Positions 1 to 7,446 of a stretch of 64,000 bases of DNA are shown here, in pieces; the first letter of the stretch is position 1; the number at the start of each line of letters is the position of its first letter. The notes under the pieces are model-generated. The model had not been told where the DNA came from, did no database searches, and was given only the letters and a program-made list of their open reading frames with translations. The stretch covers positions 1,054,001 to 1,118,000 of the forward strand of contig NZ_WKJI01000001.1 in NCBI RefSeq assembly GCF_009674685.1, read 5' to 3'. Both the position numbers and the translations under genes were made by a program. The stretch is from Pedobacter puniceum (lineage in GTDB: Bacteria; Bacteroidota; Bacteroidia; Sphingobacteriales; Sphingobacteriaceae).

Positions 1-218
1 TAAATCAATAAGTTACGATTTTCTATCTTTAGCTCATTTTTGATATTTTTCTCTTTTAGGTTATTATTTTCTACATGCAGACTATCAAGAATATCTACAA
101 TAGGGCTATCTTGTAAATTACTTAAATAAAGAGCATCTTGCTGCGATTGGTGCGCCCGTGTCTTTAAAAAGCAAAACAAGAAAATCAAAAAAAATATGGC
201 AGACTTCTTTATGGTCAT
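1..218 (-). CDS. N-terminal part of an exported protein, function unknown (runs off the left edge)
   Basis: An uninterrupted reading frame starts with ATG at 218 and runs leftward through base 1, giving 72 codons with no stop. Residues 1-22 form a signal peptide: a basic start (MTIKK), then a hydrophobic core rich in Phe, Ile and Leu, and a likely cleavage near AHQ. The mature part seen is polar, ending in an Asn/Lys/Glu-rich stretch that may begin a coiled coil. It is divergent from ribD with a 53-base gap. Too little is visible to name a family. Confidence 0.6.
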   Translation of the reverse strand, partial: MTIKKSAIFFLIFLFCFLKTRAHQSQQDALYLSNLQDSPIVDILDSLHVENNNLKEKNIKNELKIENRNLLI

Positions 219-259
219 TAAATTGTATTTATTAAATAAAAGTCTAAACGACTAATTAT

Positions 260-267
260 TATCTTTG
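260..267 (+). promoter_or_regulatory. Bacteroidota -7 promoter element TATCTTTG upstream of ribD
   Basis: TATCTTTG matches the TAnnTTTG element used by the Bacteroidota primary sigma factor. Its last G is exactly five bases before the GTG start of ribD. The same spacing separates the element from the mature 5' end of rnpB further along, so transcription probably begins at or next to the start codon. No good -33 TTTG is visible. Confidence 0.55.
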
Positions 268-271
268 ATAC

Positions 272-1324
272 GTGAACAAGCAAGAAATTGTTTTACAAAG
301 AGCTATAGAATTAGCAAAATTGGGTGCAGGAAGTGTAAGTCCAAACCCTATGGTTGGTGCTGTTATTACGCATCAAGGTAAAATTATTGGTGAAGGATAT
401 CATCAAAAATATGGTGAAGCACATGCCGAGGTTAATGCTATCGCAGATGTATTTTTAAAACACGAAAATGCTGTAGAACTGTTAAAAGAAGCAACACTTT
501 ATGTTACTTTAGAACCTTGTGCCCATTTTGGTAAAACCCCACCCTGCTCAGATTTAATAATTCAACACCAAATACCTGAAGTAGTTATTGGCTGTACGGA
601 TCCTTTCTCTAAAGTAAATGGTAAAGGCATAGAAAAATTGCAAAATGCAGGCATAAAAGTTACTACAGGTGTTTTAGAGCAAGAGTGCCTAGCTTTAAAT
701 AAACGTTTTTTTACCAGAGTAGAAAAACAGAGGCCCTATATCATTTTAAAATGGGCACAAACTTTAAATGGTTACTTTGCTACCAAAGATGGTCCTCAGA
801 AATGGATAAGCGGTAAAGAAGCTAAAATGCTGGTACACCAATGGAGAAGTGAAGAAGATTGTGTTTTAGTAGGAAAAAGAACTGCTGAAATAGATAATCC
901 GCAACTTAATGTAAGATTGGTTGAAGGTAAAAACCCTAAAAGAGCGGTTATTGATAGAGATTTAAAACTCGATAAAAAACTCCATTTATTTGATAATTCT
1001 ATAGAGACTTTTGTCTTTAACAAAGCTCTTACAGATGTAAAAGAAAATGTTAAATACATTAGTATAGAAGATTTCGACTTTTTCTTACCACAATATTTAT
1101 TGTATCAGTTATACTTACAAGATATACAATCTGTTATTGTAGAAGGTGGTATTAAAACCTTAGAAATGTTTATTAGTGCTGGTTTGTGGGATGAGGCCAG
1201 AATTCTCGTTTCACCTATTGCTTGGGAAGATGGTTTAAAAGCCCCAGAAATTAATGGCATTCAGGAAAGCATAATCCCTATTGGTAAAGATAAATTATTA
1301 ACGCTTACACCTCAACATCCATGA
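272..1324 (+). CDS. ribD: Bifunctional riboflavin biosynthesis deaminase/reductase RibD
   Basis: RibD deaminates the pyrimidine produced by GTP cyclohydrolase II and then reduces its ribosyl side chain, two steps of riboflavin synthesis in the cytoplasm. The N-terminal zinc deaminase domain shows HAE at 51-53 and the paired cysteines C83 and C92 (EPCAHFGKTPPC). The reductase domain starts near residue 155 (ILKWAQTLNG) and carries VEGG near the C-terminus. At 350 residues the length is normal for the family. The start is GTG; no ATG fits the conserved N-terminus. Its TGA stop overlaps the next start (ATGA), indicating translational coupling with the transporter. Confidence 0.95.
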   Translation: MNKQEIVLQRAIELAKLGAGSVSPNPMVGAVITHQGKIIGEGYHQKYGEAHAEVNAIADVFLKHENAVELLKEATLYVTLEPCAHFGKTPPCSDLIIQHQIPEVVIGCTDPFSKVNGKGIEKLQNAGIKVTTGVLEQECLALNKRFFTRVEKQRPYIILKWAQTLNGYFATKDGPQKWISGKEAKMLVHQWRSEEDCVLVGKRTAEIDNPQLNVRLVEGKNPKRAVIDRDLKLDKKLHLFDNSIETFVFNKALTDVKENVKYISIEDFDFFLPQYLLYQLYLQDIQSVIVEGGIKTLEMFISAGLWDEARILVSPIAWEDGLKAPEINGIQESIIPIGKDKLLTLTPQHP

Positions 1325-2169
1325 TATATTTAGCTATTGCTATTTTATGCAGTGTAACAGTTAGTATCAATTTCAAATTATTGAAAAGATATTATACAAA
1401 CGCTTACCAAGCAATTGTTTTTAATTATCCAACTGCTGCATTATTATGTTTTTTATTTTTTAAACCCGATTTAAATACTCAGCCTACAACACAAAATTTT
1501 ACTCTTTACGGAATTACAGCTATTCTCCTCTTGTCTATATTTTATTTTATTAGTAAGAGTATTGCTACATCAGGGATGGTACTAACGGTTATAGCGCAGC
1601 GTTTATCATTAGCTTTACCCGTTTTAGGATCTTTTTTATTGTTTAGCGAGCAATTAACGCCATTAAAAATTGTAGGTCTTGTTATAGGATTTTTAGCCAT
1701 TATTGCATCTAAGCCAGAAGGTAAATTTGATTTAAAAGACATGAAATTTTGGTTTCCTATTATTGTATTTTTAGGAACCGGGGTAATTGATGTCCTTTTT
1801 AATTTCCTCACTAAAATAGATGGAATAAGCTTTACAACTTCACTATTTTATATTTTCTCTATCGCTACGGTTTTAGCCTTTGCTAGTTTGGCTTATCAAA
1901 AAATAAATGGAACATTAAAATTTCAGACCCGAGCAGCTTTAGCAGGCATAGTTTTAGGCTTGTTTAATTTTGGCTCTATATACTTTTACATTTTTGCGCT
2001 ACAAATAGAAAAAGACAGACCTTCTGTTGTATATTCTGCTCTTGATATAGGTGTAATTGCTTTGGGTTCTTTGGTAGGCTTAGTTTTATTTAAAGAACGT
2101 TTAAGTGTTTTAAACAAAATAGGTTTGCTTTTGGCGATTATAGCTATTATAATTCTTACATTTTCTTGA
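1321..2169 (+). CDS. EamA/DMT-family inner-membrane transporter
   Basis: The protein has 282 residues and about ten hydrophobic segments in two halves, typical of drug/metabolite transporters of the EamA type. A motif of the first half ends LPVLGSFLLFSEQLTP, and the second half ends with an equivalent LGSLVGLVLFKERLS, as expected of the duplicated EamA repeat. The substrate cannot be read from sequence. Its start overlaps the ribD stop by four bases and its TGA overlaps the next ATG, so it is the middle gene of a three-gene coupled operon. Export of a flavin-related compound is possible but only by context. Confidence 0.85.
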   Translation: MIYLAIAILCSVTVSINFKLLKRYYTNAYQAIVFNYPTAALLCFLFFKPDLNTQPTTQNFTLYGITAILLLSIFYFISKSIATSGMVLTVIAQRLSLALPVLGSFLLFSEQLTPLKIVGLVIGFLAIIASKPEGKFDLKDMKFWFPIIVFLGTGVIDVLFNFLTKIDGISFTTSLFYIFSIATVLAFASLAYQKINGTLKFQTRAALAGIVLGLFNFGSIYFYIFALQIEKDRPSVVYSALDIGVIALGSLVGLVLFKERLSVLNKIGLLLAIIAIIILTFS

Positions 2170-2783
2170 TGCTTTTTGACGATACTTATAAAACTGTACA
2201 AAACCCAGCAGAAGGCATTTTTAGAGATAAAGGAAGTAAATTTATTGCTTACGCCTTTCCCTTTTCTCATGAAAATGATTTAAAAAATATCATTACTAAT
2301 GTTAAAACATCACATCCGAAAGCTAGGCACCATTGTTATGCATATAGGCTTACGCCAGATAGAAATATTTATAGGGTTAATGATGATGGAGAACCTTCTG
2401 GTACTGCCGGAAGGCCTATTTTAAATGTTTTACTTTCTAAAGAACTTACTAATATTTTAGTAGTAGTTGTAAGATATTTTGGAGGTACTTTATTGGGTGT
2501 ACCAGGTTTAATAAATGCTTATAAAGCAGCCACAGAAGATGCTATTTTAAATGCTCAAATTATAGAAAAAACTGTTAATGATGTTTATGCTATTAAGTTT
2601 GATTACTTATTGATGAACGATGTGATGAAAATCATCAAAGAAGATAAAATAGAAATACTTCATCAAGAATTTGATTTAAATTGCCAAATTAAACTTAGTA
2701 TTAGAAAAACCGATCTTGTAAAAACTATCCCTAAATTCGAAGATTTGAAAGGTTTAGAATTAGATTTTTTATACACTATATAA
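2169..2783 (+). CDS. YigZ/IMPACT-family protein (UPF0029)
   Basis: This 204-residue protein carries the IMPACT signature: KARHHCYAYRL, DDGEPSGTAGRPIL and VVVRYFGGTLLGVPGL. The C-terminal half resembles the EF-G domain V-like fold found in YigZ. The family is linked to translation or stress control, but its biochemical role in bacteria is unsettled. I place the start at the ATG at 2169, which overlaps the upstream TGA by one base (TGATG), not at the TTG three bases earlier. The 3' end overlaps the convergent gene by eight bases. Confidence 0.9.
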   Translation: MLFDDTYKTVQNPAEGIFRDKGSKFIAYAFPFSHENDLKNIITNVKTSHPKARHHCYAYRLTPDRNIYRVNDDGEPSGTAGRPILNVLLSKELTNILVVVVRYFGGTLLGVPGLINAYKAATEDAILNAQIIEKTVNDVYAIKFDYLLMNDVMKIIKEDKIEILHQEFDLNCQIKLSIRKTDLVKTIPKFEDLKGLELDFLYTI

Positions 2784-4074
2784 TCTCTGCAATCTCCTCA
2801 ATATCAATAATATATTTATTCTGAATCAAGAAATCAAAAAGTGGTTTTGCTTCTGGTGAAACTTCCACATTTTTAGTAGTAACGATGGTTTTGTTTTTAA
2901 TATCCCGGTAAGGATAAGTTAACAGTTTAACGTTTCTACTAAATAAATCGCTGATATAAGCTAATAATTCGTTAGTATAATTTTCACCATAATTTTCTGA
3001 TTGAAAAATATGCTTTAGATTAGAAATGTTGGTAGTAATTCCAACACTTTTAGGTTTGGCTAATGATAAATACTTAGCTAGTTTATTATGCCTATTAAAA
3101 TTAGAAATTATAACGTAATGACCTTTTTCTGTTATTTCTCTTGCTCTTTTTGCTACGCGTTTTAATAAATCTTCATCGCTCTTATCGGCTTTCTCCATCA
3201 TGTTATTTAGGGTAAGCTCTGCAAGTGTAACCAATTCTGTTTCGTTTATAGCTAATGTAGCTTTATATTGTTCTACAGCTTGATGAAATAAATCAAAATC
3301 TGGTAATACTTTTTGGTTAAAACGAGTTCTTAAAATCATGATGTGCTTTTTATACATCAAATCTTTAGCTTGTTTAACCTTGGCATAATTATCAAAAATA
3401 GCAGCACTAGAGAAACCTTTTTGTATCAAGTAAAGGTTTACTAGAATATCATCTAAAAACTCAAAAACTGGACCTTTAACACTTATTAAATCTATCTCTA
3501 CAGAACCTTGTGTTAAATTATCAGCTAAAGATTCAATCATGGCTTTAGGGTCATGATGTAAATGAAAAGCTGCATAAACTAGATTTACTCCTAAAATACC
3601 CAATACATTTTGTTGCAAACTAGCATCACTATCTAATAGCCTTACATGGAAAATAATTTCATGTGGTGGTCCGTAAGGTTCTAACTGAAATTTTATACCT
3701 AACCAACCATGTGGGTCGTTAGTTTTATTGTAGTTAAGTGTTGTTACCGTATCCGCGAAAGCGAAAAAAGTTTTGGTTTGATATTTATCTCCAAATAACC
3801 TATCACCCAAGAGTTTAAATTCATAATCAAGCATTTTTATTAATCTTGATTTAGATACATAACGTCCAGACTCTTCTTGACCATAAATTTCATTACTGAA
3901 AGTCATATCGTAAGCAGACATGGTTTTGGCAATGGTACCAGAAGCAGCACCAGCTGTAAAAAAGTTTCTAGCTACTTCTTGTCCGGCTCCAATTTCTGCA
4001 AAAGTGCCGTATATATTTGGGTCAAGATTAATTGTTAAGGCTTTTCGGCGGGTATCCAGAATTTCTAAACTCAT
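2776..4074 (-). CDS. Conserved protein of unknown function (often labelled adenylyltransferase or TonB receptor without clear support)
   Basis: The 432-residue protein starts at the ATG at 4074 (MSLEILDTRRKALTINLD); the TTG two codons upstream is less likely. I recognise close relatives in Bacteroidota and other phyla, with the signature FAEIGAGQEVARNFFTAGAA and later NKTNDPHGWLG. They circulate under names such as nicotinate-nucleotide adenylyltransferase or TonB-dependent receptor. I see no signal peptide, no membrane segment, no beta-barrel and no nucleotidyltransferase HxGH motif, so neither label is supported. The protein looks soluble and cytoplasmic. It stands alone, convergent with the yigZ-like gene and downstream of the hsp20 terminator. 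Confidence 0.8.
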   Translation of the reverse strand: MSLEILDTRRKALTINLDPNIYGTFAEIGAGQEVARNFFTAGAASGTIAKTMSAYDMTFSNEIYGQEESGRYVSKSRLIKMLDYEFKLLGDRLFGDKYQTKTFFAFADTVTTLNYNKTNDPHGWLGIKFQLEPYGPPHEIIFHVRLLDSDASLQQNVLGILGVNLVYAAFHLHHDPKAMIESLADNLTQGSVEIDLISVKGPVFEFLDDILVNLYLIQKGFSSAAIFDNYAKVKQAKDLMYKKHIMILRTRFNQKVLPDFDLFHQAVEQYKATLAINETELVTLAELTLNNMMEKADKSDEDLLKRVAKRAREITEKGHYVIISNFNRHNKLAKYLSLAKPKSVGITTNISNLKHIFQSENYGENYTNELLAYISDLFSRNVKLLTYPYRDIKNKTIVTTKNVEVSPEAKPLFDFLIQNKYIIDIEEIAEII

Positions 4075-4106
4075 GTCCAAATTTAATAAATAATGTTGAT
4101 TTTGAA

Positions 4107-4147
4107 GTAAAAAAGCAATCCCGTTTCTGCTAACAAAAACGGGATGC
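4107..4147 (-). terminator. Rho-independent terminator of the hsp20 gene
   Basis: On the minus strand GCATCCCGTTT pairs with AAACGGGATTGC across a short loop (arms 4137-4147 and 4115-4126), followed by a run of six U. It lies 30 bases past the hsp20 stop and separates it from the following leftward gene. Confidence 0.85.
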
Positions 4148-4177
4148 CAATCAAAAAACTAAACCTAAAAAATATGA

Positions 4178-4618
4178 TTAACTTATTGCTATTTCCCTAG
4201 ATTGGATTTTAGCTTCTTCTTTTTTACCTACTGTTACGTATAATACACCATCTTCATATTTTGCGTCTATTTTAGCAAAATCTACAGTTTCTGGTAAGGT
4301 AAATGATCTAGCGAAAGCGTTATAACTGAATTCTTTTCTGGTAACTTTTCTATTATCGTTTTCTGTCTCGGTGGCTTTTTCTGCTGAAATTTTCAACACA
4401 TTTTTCTCTAGCTGAAGTTTAAAATTTTCTTTCTTTAAACCTGGTGCAGCAACTTCTATGGTATAAGCTTCTTCTGCTTCAAAAATATTCACCGCCGGAA
4501 CTTTATTTAAAGTGCTATCATTATAATAGCTATCTCTAAAAAAACTATCAAATAAATCATTAAATGGCGAATAATTTCTCACACCGTTTTTCTCGTTATT
4601 AAATTTTACTAAAGTCAT
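4178..4618 (-). CDS. Hsp20/alpha-crystallin small heat-shock protein
   Basis: This is an ATP-independent holdase chaperone of 146 residues. The alpha-crystallin domain fills the last 100 residues: VNIFEAEEAYTIEVAAPGLK, then KNVLKISAEK and ending EDGVLYVTVGKKE, with a short IxI-like tail (IQSREIAIS). The start is fixed at the ATG at 4618 by a perfect AGGAGG eight bases upstream. That is unusual in this window, where almost no other gene has a Shine-Dalgarno sequence. The frame stays open 30 codons further upstream, but that extension is polar and not family-like. The gene is monocistronic with its own terminator. Confidence 0.93.
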   Translation of the reverse strand: MTLVKFNNEKNGVRNYSPFNDLFDSFFRDSYYNDSTLNKVPAVNIFEAEEAYTIEVAAPGLKKENFKLQLEKNVLKISAEKATETENDNRKVTRKEFSYNAFARSFTLPETVDFAKIDAKYEDGVLYVTVGKKEEAKIQSREIAIS

Positions 4619-4626
4619 TTTTATAT

Positions 4627-4632
4627 CCTCCT
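4627..4632 (-). promoter_or_regulatory. Strong Shine-Dalgarno sequence AGGAGG of hsp20
   Basis: On the minus strand AGGAGG is followed by ATATAAAA and then ATG at 4618. It decides the hsp20 start and suggests very high translation of this chaperone. Confidence 0.8.
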
Positions 4633-4675
4633 TATAAATTATTTTAAATTTGTTTACGTTTAAAGATGAATCAAC

Positions 4676-4723
4676 TCTAATACCAATGGTATTTTTGTTG
4701 AAAAACAATGACTTTTTGTCATT
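4676..4723. promoter_or_regulatory. Two inverted repeats between the divergent hsp20 and thioesterase genes
   Basis: AATACC-N3-GGTATT is followed at 4707-4723 by AATGAC-N5-GTCATT. Both are short perfect dyads inside the 141-base divergent gap and lie upstream of the hsp20 Shine-Dalgarno. They are candidate operators for a heat-shock or redox regulator. No binding protein is identified. Confidence 0.35.
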
Positions 4724-4759
4724 AATTTGTTTATTTTACTGACCATATTGCAGTTTACT

Positions 4760-5197
4760 ATGAAATTAGAAGAAAATATTTCTGCCTTTACTTATAAAAC
4801 TCCTATCCCAATTAGGTTTGCAGATATGGATATGTTTGGCCATGCAAATAATGCTGTTTACCTTACTTATTTTGAACAAGCCCGCTCTGCCTATTGGAAA
4901 GACATCATTGAGTGGGATTGGAAGGCAACAGGAATAATACTAGTAAAATCTGAAGTAGAGTATTTAAAACCTATACTTTTAGAAGATAAAATAACAGCTT
5001 GTGTTAAAACTACCAGAGTTGGCAATAGTAGTTTTGATATTGCTTATCTCCTTTATGCTGAAGAAGGGGATAATTTTATTTTAAAAACCATAGGCAAAAC
5101 TACACAAGTAGCTATTGATTATAAAACGGGAAAACCTGTAGCTATTCCGCAAGCAGAAAAAGCTAAAATGATTGCTTATGATAACCCAGAAATGTAA
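4760..5197 (+). CDS. Hotdog-fold acyl-CoA thioesterase (4HBT family)
   Basis: This 145-residue protein has the 4HBT signature RFADMDMFGHANNAVYLTYF, with the catalytic-type Asp ahead of HANN. It probably hydrolyses short or aromatic acyl-CoA thioesters, or ACP thioesters; the substrate is unknown. I start it at the ATG at 4760, because the 11 residues encoded from the TTG at 4727 are not part of the family. The stop overlaps the next ATG (TAATG), so the two thioesterases are translationally coupled. Confidence 0.88.
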   Translation: MKLEENISAFTYKTPIPIRFADMDMFGHANNAVYLTYFEQARSAYWKDIIEWDWKATGIILVKSEVEYLKPILLEDKITACVKTTRVGNSSFDIAYLLYAEEGDNFILKTIGKTTQVAIDYKTGKPVAIPQAEKAKMIAYDNPEM

Positions 5198-5580
5198 TGT
5201 TTAAAGAAAGCTTTGAGGTTAGAGATTATGAGTGCGATTTACAAGGAATTGTAAATAATGCAGTTTATCAACATTATTTAGAACACACACGACATCAATT
5301 TTTAAAACATAAAGGTTTAGATTTTGCTAAACTACACCAAGAAAATATTGACCCTGTAGTTTACCGTATAGAAATTGACTATAAAAAGCCTTTAAAAAGT
5401 GGCGATAAGTTTCATGTTAGCCTACAGATAGAGCGTGAAGGAAATTTGAAATTTATTTTTCATCAGCAAATTTTTAGAGGAGAAGAATTAATAACAAAAG
5501 CAAAAGTAATTATTGTTTTTACTTCTTCAGGAAAACCTATTTTACCACCTAAAGAAATTATAAGAACTATTTTGAGTTAA
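5197..5580 (+). CDS. Second hotdog-fold thioesterase, YbgC-like
   Basis: This 127-residue 4HBT protein has DYECDLQGIVNNAVYQHYLE, the YbgC/FadM-type motif in which the active Asp precedes G-x-V-N-N. It follows the first thioesterase with one shared base. The two sequences are clearly diverged, so this is an old pair and not a recent duplication. The active form may be a homo- or hetero-oligomer, which cannot be decided here. It is convergent with the oxidase gene, leaving six bases between stops. Confidence 0.85.
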   Translation: MFKESFEVRDYECDLQGIVNNAVYQHYLEHTRHQFLKHKGLDFAKLHQENIDPVVYRIEIDYKKPLKSGDKFHVSLQIEREGNLKFIFHQQIFRGEELITKAKVIIVFTSSGKPILPPKEIIRTILS

Positions 5581-5586
5581 AATTAG

Positions 5587-6993
5587 CTAGGTTTTGATGT
5601 TAAATATCTTACCAGGATTTAAAATTCCTTTAACATCAAATACATTTTTTATTGCTCGCATAAGGTTTAAATGCGTTTCTGAGTATTTGATATGCATATA
5701 ATCTTTTTGTACCAAGCCAATGCCGTGTTCGCCAGAGATAGTACCGCCCAAAGAAACGGTAAGTTCAAAAATTTCTTTAATCCCGTCTTTTAGTTTAATA
5801 TTCCAATCAGCATCACTCATGTTTCCTTTAATGATGTTGACATGTAAATTACCATCGCCAGCATGACCGTAACAAATAGAATCAAAACCATATTTCTCAC
5901 CTAAAGCTTTAATACCTTTAATGAGTTTTGGTAACGATGCCCTTGGAACTACAGTATCTTCTTCTTTATAAATGGAGTTTGATTTTACAGAATGCGGCAT
6001 TAAACGCCTCACTTTCCAAAGCTCTTCTTTTTGCGTTGATGACTCAGCTAAAAGCACATCTAAACAATGATATTGTTCTAAAACCGTATTTACAGTTTCG
6101 CAATCTTGATACAAGACATCTAAATAATTACCATCAAGCTCTATCAGCAAATAAGCTTTTGCATCATCCAAAACATTAAAATTGAGTTGAGCATAATTGA
6201 CCACCCACTCTACCCCATTACGCTCCATAAATTCTAGAGCGGAAGGTGTAATTCCTGATTTAAAAATGGCAGAAACCGCGGCACAAGCCTTTTCTTCTGA
6301 TGTAAAAGCAGCCATCATTAAAAGCTGATGAACCGGTTTTGCTATCAGCTTCACAACAGCTTTAGTAATAATTCCTAAAGTCCCTTCTGATCCTATAAAA
6401 AATTGCGTTAAATTATATCCAGAAGCATATTTAATGGTATTAGCACCCGTCCAAATGATATCGCCATTAGGCAAAACAACTTCTAAATTTAGTACAAAGT
6501 CCTTTAAAGTACCATATTTAACAACTCTTGGTCCGCCAGAACCATGAGCAATATTACCACCAATAAAAGAAGACCCCTTACTTGATGGATCTATGGGGTA
6601 ATACAAGCCCTTTTCTGCTGCCGCGTCCATTAGTACCTGTGTAATAACGCCAGTTTCTACTGTGGCTTGTAGATTTTGCTCATCTATGTGGATAATTTTA
6701 TTGAAGCGTTCTAAACTTAATGATACACCTCCAAAAATAGGCAAAGCTCCGCCACTTAAACCTGTTCCGCCACCACGCGGAGTAACAGCTATTAAATGCT
6801 CATTACAATATTTTAAAACATCAGAAATTTGCGATGTATGATGGGGTTTTAAAACTACCTCAGGCTTAAAACTTAAATCTTCAGTTTCATCTTTACTATA
6901 TTTTAGAAGCGAATCTTCATCAATAAAAACAGCATCTTCTCCACATATTTCTTTAAAGAAAGCTATATCCTGATGGTTTATCGGCTTAAACAT
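5587..6993 (-). CDS. FAD-binding oxidase of the GlcD/D-lactate dehydrogenase family
   Basis: The 468-residue flavoprotein has the PCMH-type FAD domain at about 45-225, with TPRGGGTGLSGGALPIFGG and DPSSKGSSFIGGN. The C-terminal cap includes CYGHAGDGNLHVN and the signature SGEHGIGLVQ. Such enzymes oxidise 2-hydroxy acids such as glycolate or D-lactate. No glcE or glcF neighbour is present, so a single-subunit D-lactate or D-2-hydroxyacid dehydrogenase is more likely than glycolate oxidase. Its start overlaps the folB stop by eight bases. Confidence 0.88.
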   Translation of the reverse strand: MFKPINHQDIAFFKEICGEDAVFIDEDSLLKYSKDETEDLSFKPEVVLKPHHTSQISDVLKYCNEHLIAVTPRGGGTGLSGGALPIFGGVSLSLERFNKIIHIDEQNLQATVETGVITQVLMDAAAEKGLYYPIDPSSKGSSFIGGNIAHGSGGPRVVKYGTLKDFVLNLEVVLPNGDIIWTGANTIKYASGYNLTQFFIGSEGTLGIITKAVVKLIAKPVHQLLMMAAFTSEEKACAAVSAIFKSGITPSALEFMERNGVEWVVNYAQLNFNVLDDAKAYLLIELDGNYLDVLYQDCETVNTVLEQYHCLDVLLAESSTQKEELWKVRRLMPHSVKSNSIYKEEDTVVPRASLPKLIKGIKALGEKYGFDSICYGHAGDGNLHVNIIKGNMSDADWNIKLKDGIKEIFELTVSLGGTISGEHGIGLVQKDYMHIKYSETHLNLMRAIKNVFDVKGILNPGKIFNIKT

Positions 6994-7363
6994 GATCTGC
7001 TTGATAAGTAAGTTCTACCAAAGAATTTTTAACCTCTGCCTGTATAGGCGGATTTAATTTTTTTATTTGAATGTTGATGTACTCTAAAAACGGATAAGCT
7101 GCTAAAAAATCATCTAAAATACCATGTGCAACATGCTCTAACAATTTAGCTTCTTTAGAAAAATGATTTTTAGCAATATCATAAAGTTTGCTATAATCAA
7201 CAGTATGGTCTAAATTATCTGTATCCTGTTGATGCTGAATGGTATAGCTTACATAAGCAGAAAACAAAAAGTTGTTCTTTAAAATTCTTTCTTCCTCAAA
7301 AAAACCTATCGGAGCATTAAATTTCACCTCTTCTAAGGCAATTTTTCTTTTGATAACAGACAT
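6986..7363 (-). CDS. folB: Dihydroneopterin aldolase FolB
   Basis: FolB cleaves 7,8-dihydroneopterin to 6-hydroxymethyl-dihydropterin in folate synthesis. The 125-residue protein matches the family in length and shows LEEVKFNAPIGFFEEERIL at the N-terminus, LDHTVDYSKLYDIAKNHF in the middle and KLLEHVAHGILDDFL, with the conserved Glu and Lys (KKLNPPI) near the C-terminus. It is first in a two-gene leftward operon with the oxidase. The coupling is probably organisational and not metabolic. Confidence 0.9.
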   Translation of the reverse strand: MSVIKRKIALEEVKFNAPIGFFEEERILKNNFLFSAYVSYTIQHQQDTDNLDHTVDYSKLYDIAKNHFSKEAKLLEHVAHGILDDFLAAYPFLEYINIQIKKLNPPIQAEVKNSLVELTYQADHV

Positions 7364-7446
7364 GTTATAAATATGAATGAAAAACTAATAACATCAAAGG
7401 GAACAAATAAAATATTGTTTTGTTAAATTTAACAAAAGCCAATGCC

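Noticed and set aside
2776-4074. TonB receptor or adenylyltransferase
   Set aside because: No signal peptide, barrel pattern or nucleotidyltransferase motif could be found, so both names were dropped in favour of unknown function.
5197-5580. Recent tandem duplication of the thioesterase gene
   Set aside because: The two proteins share only the fold motif and differ nearly everywhere else, so the pair is old or was assembled from separate families.
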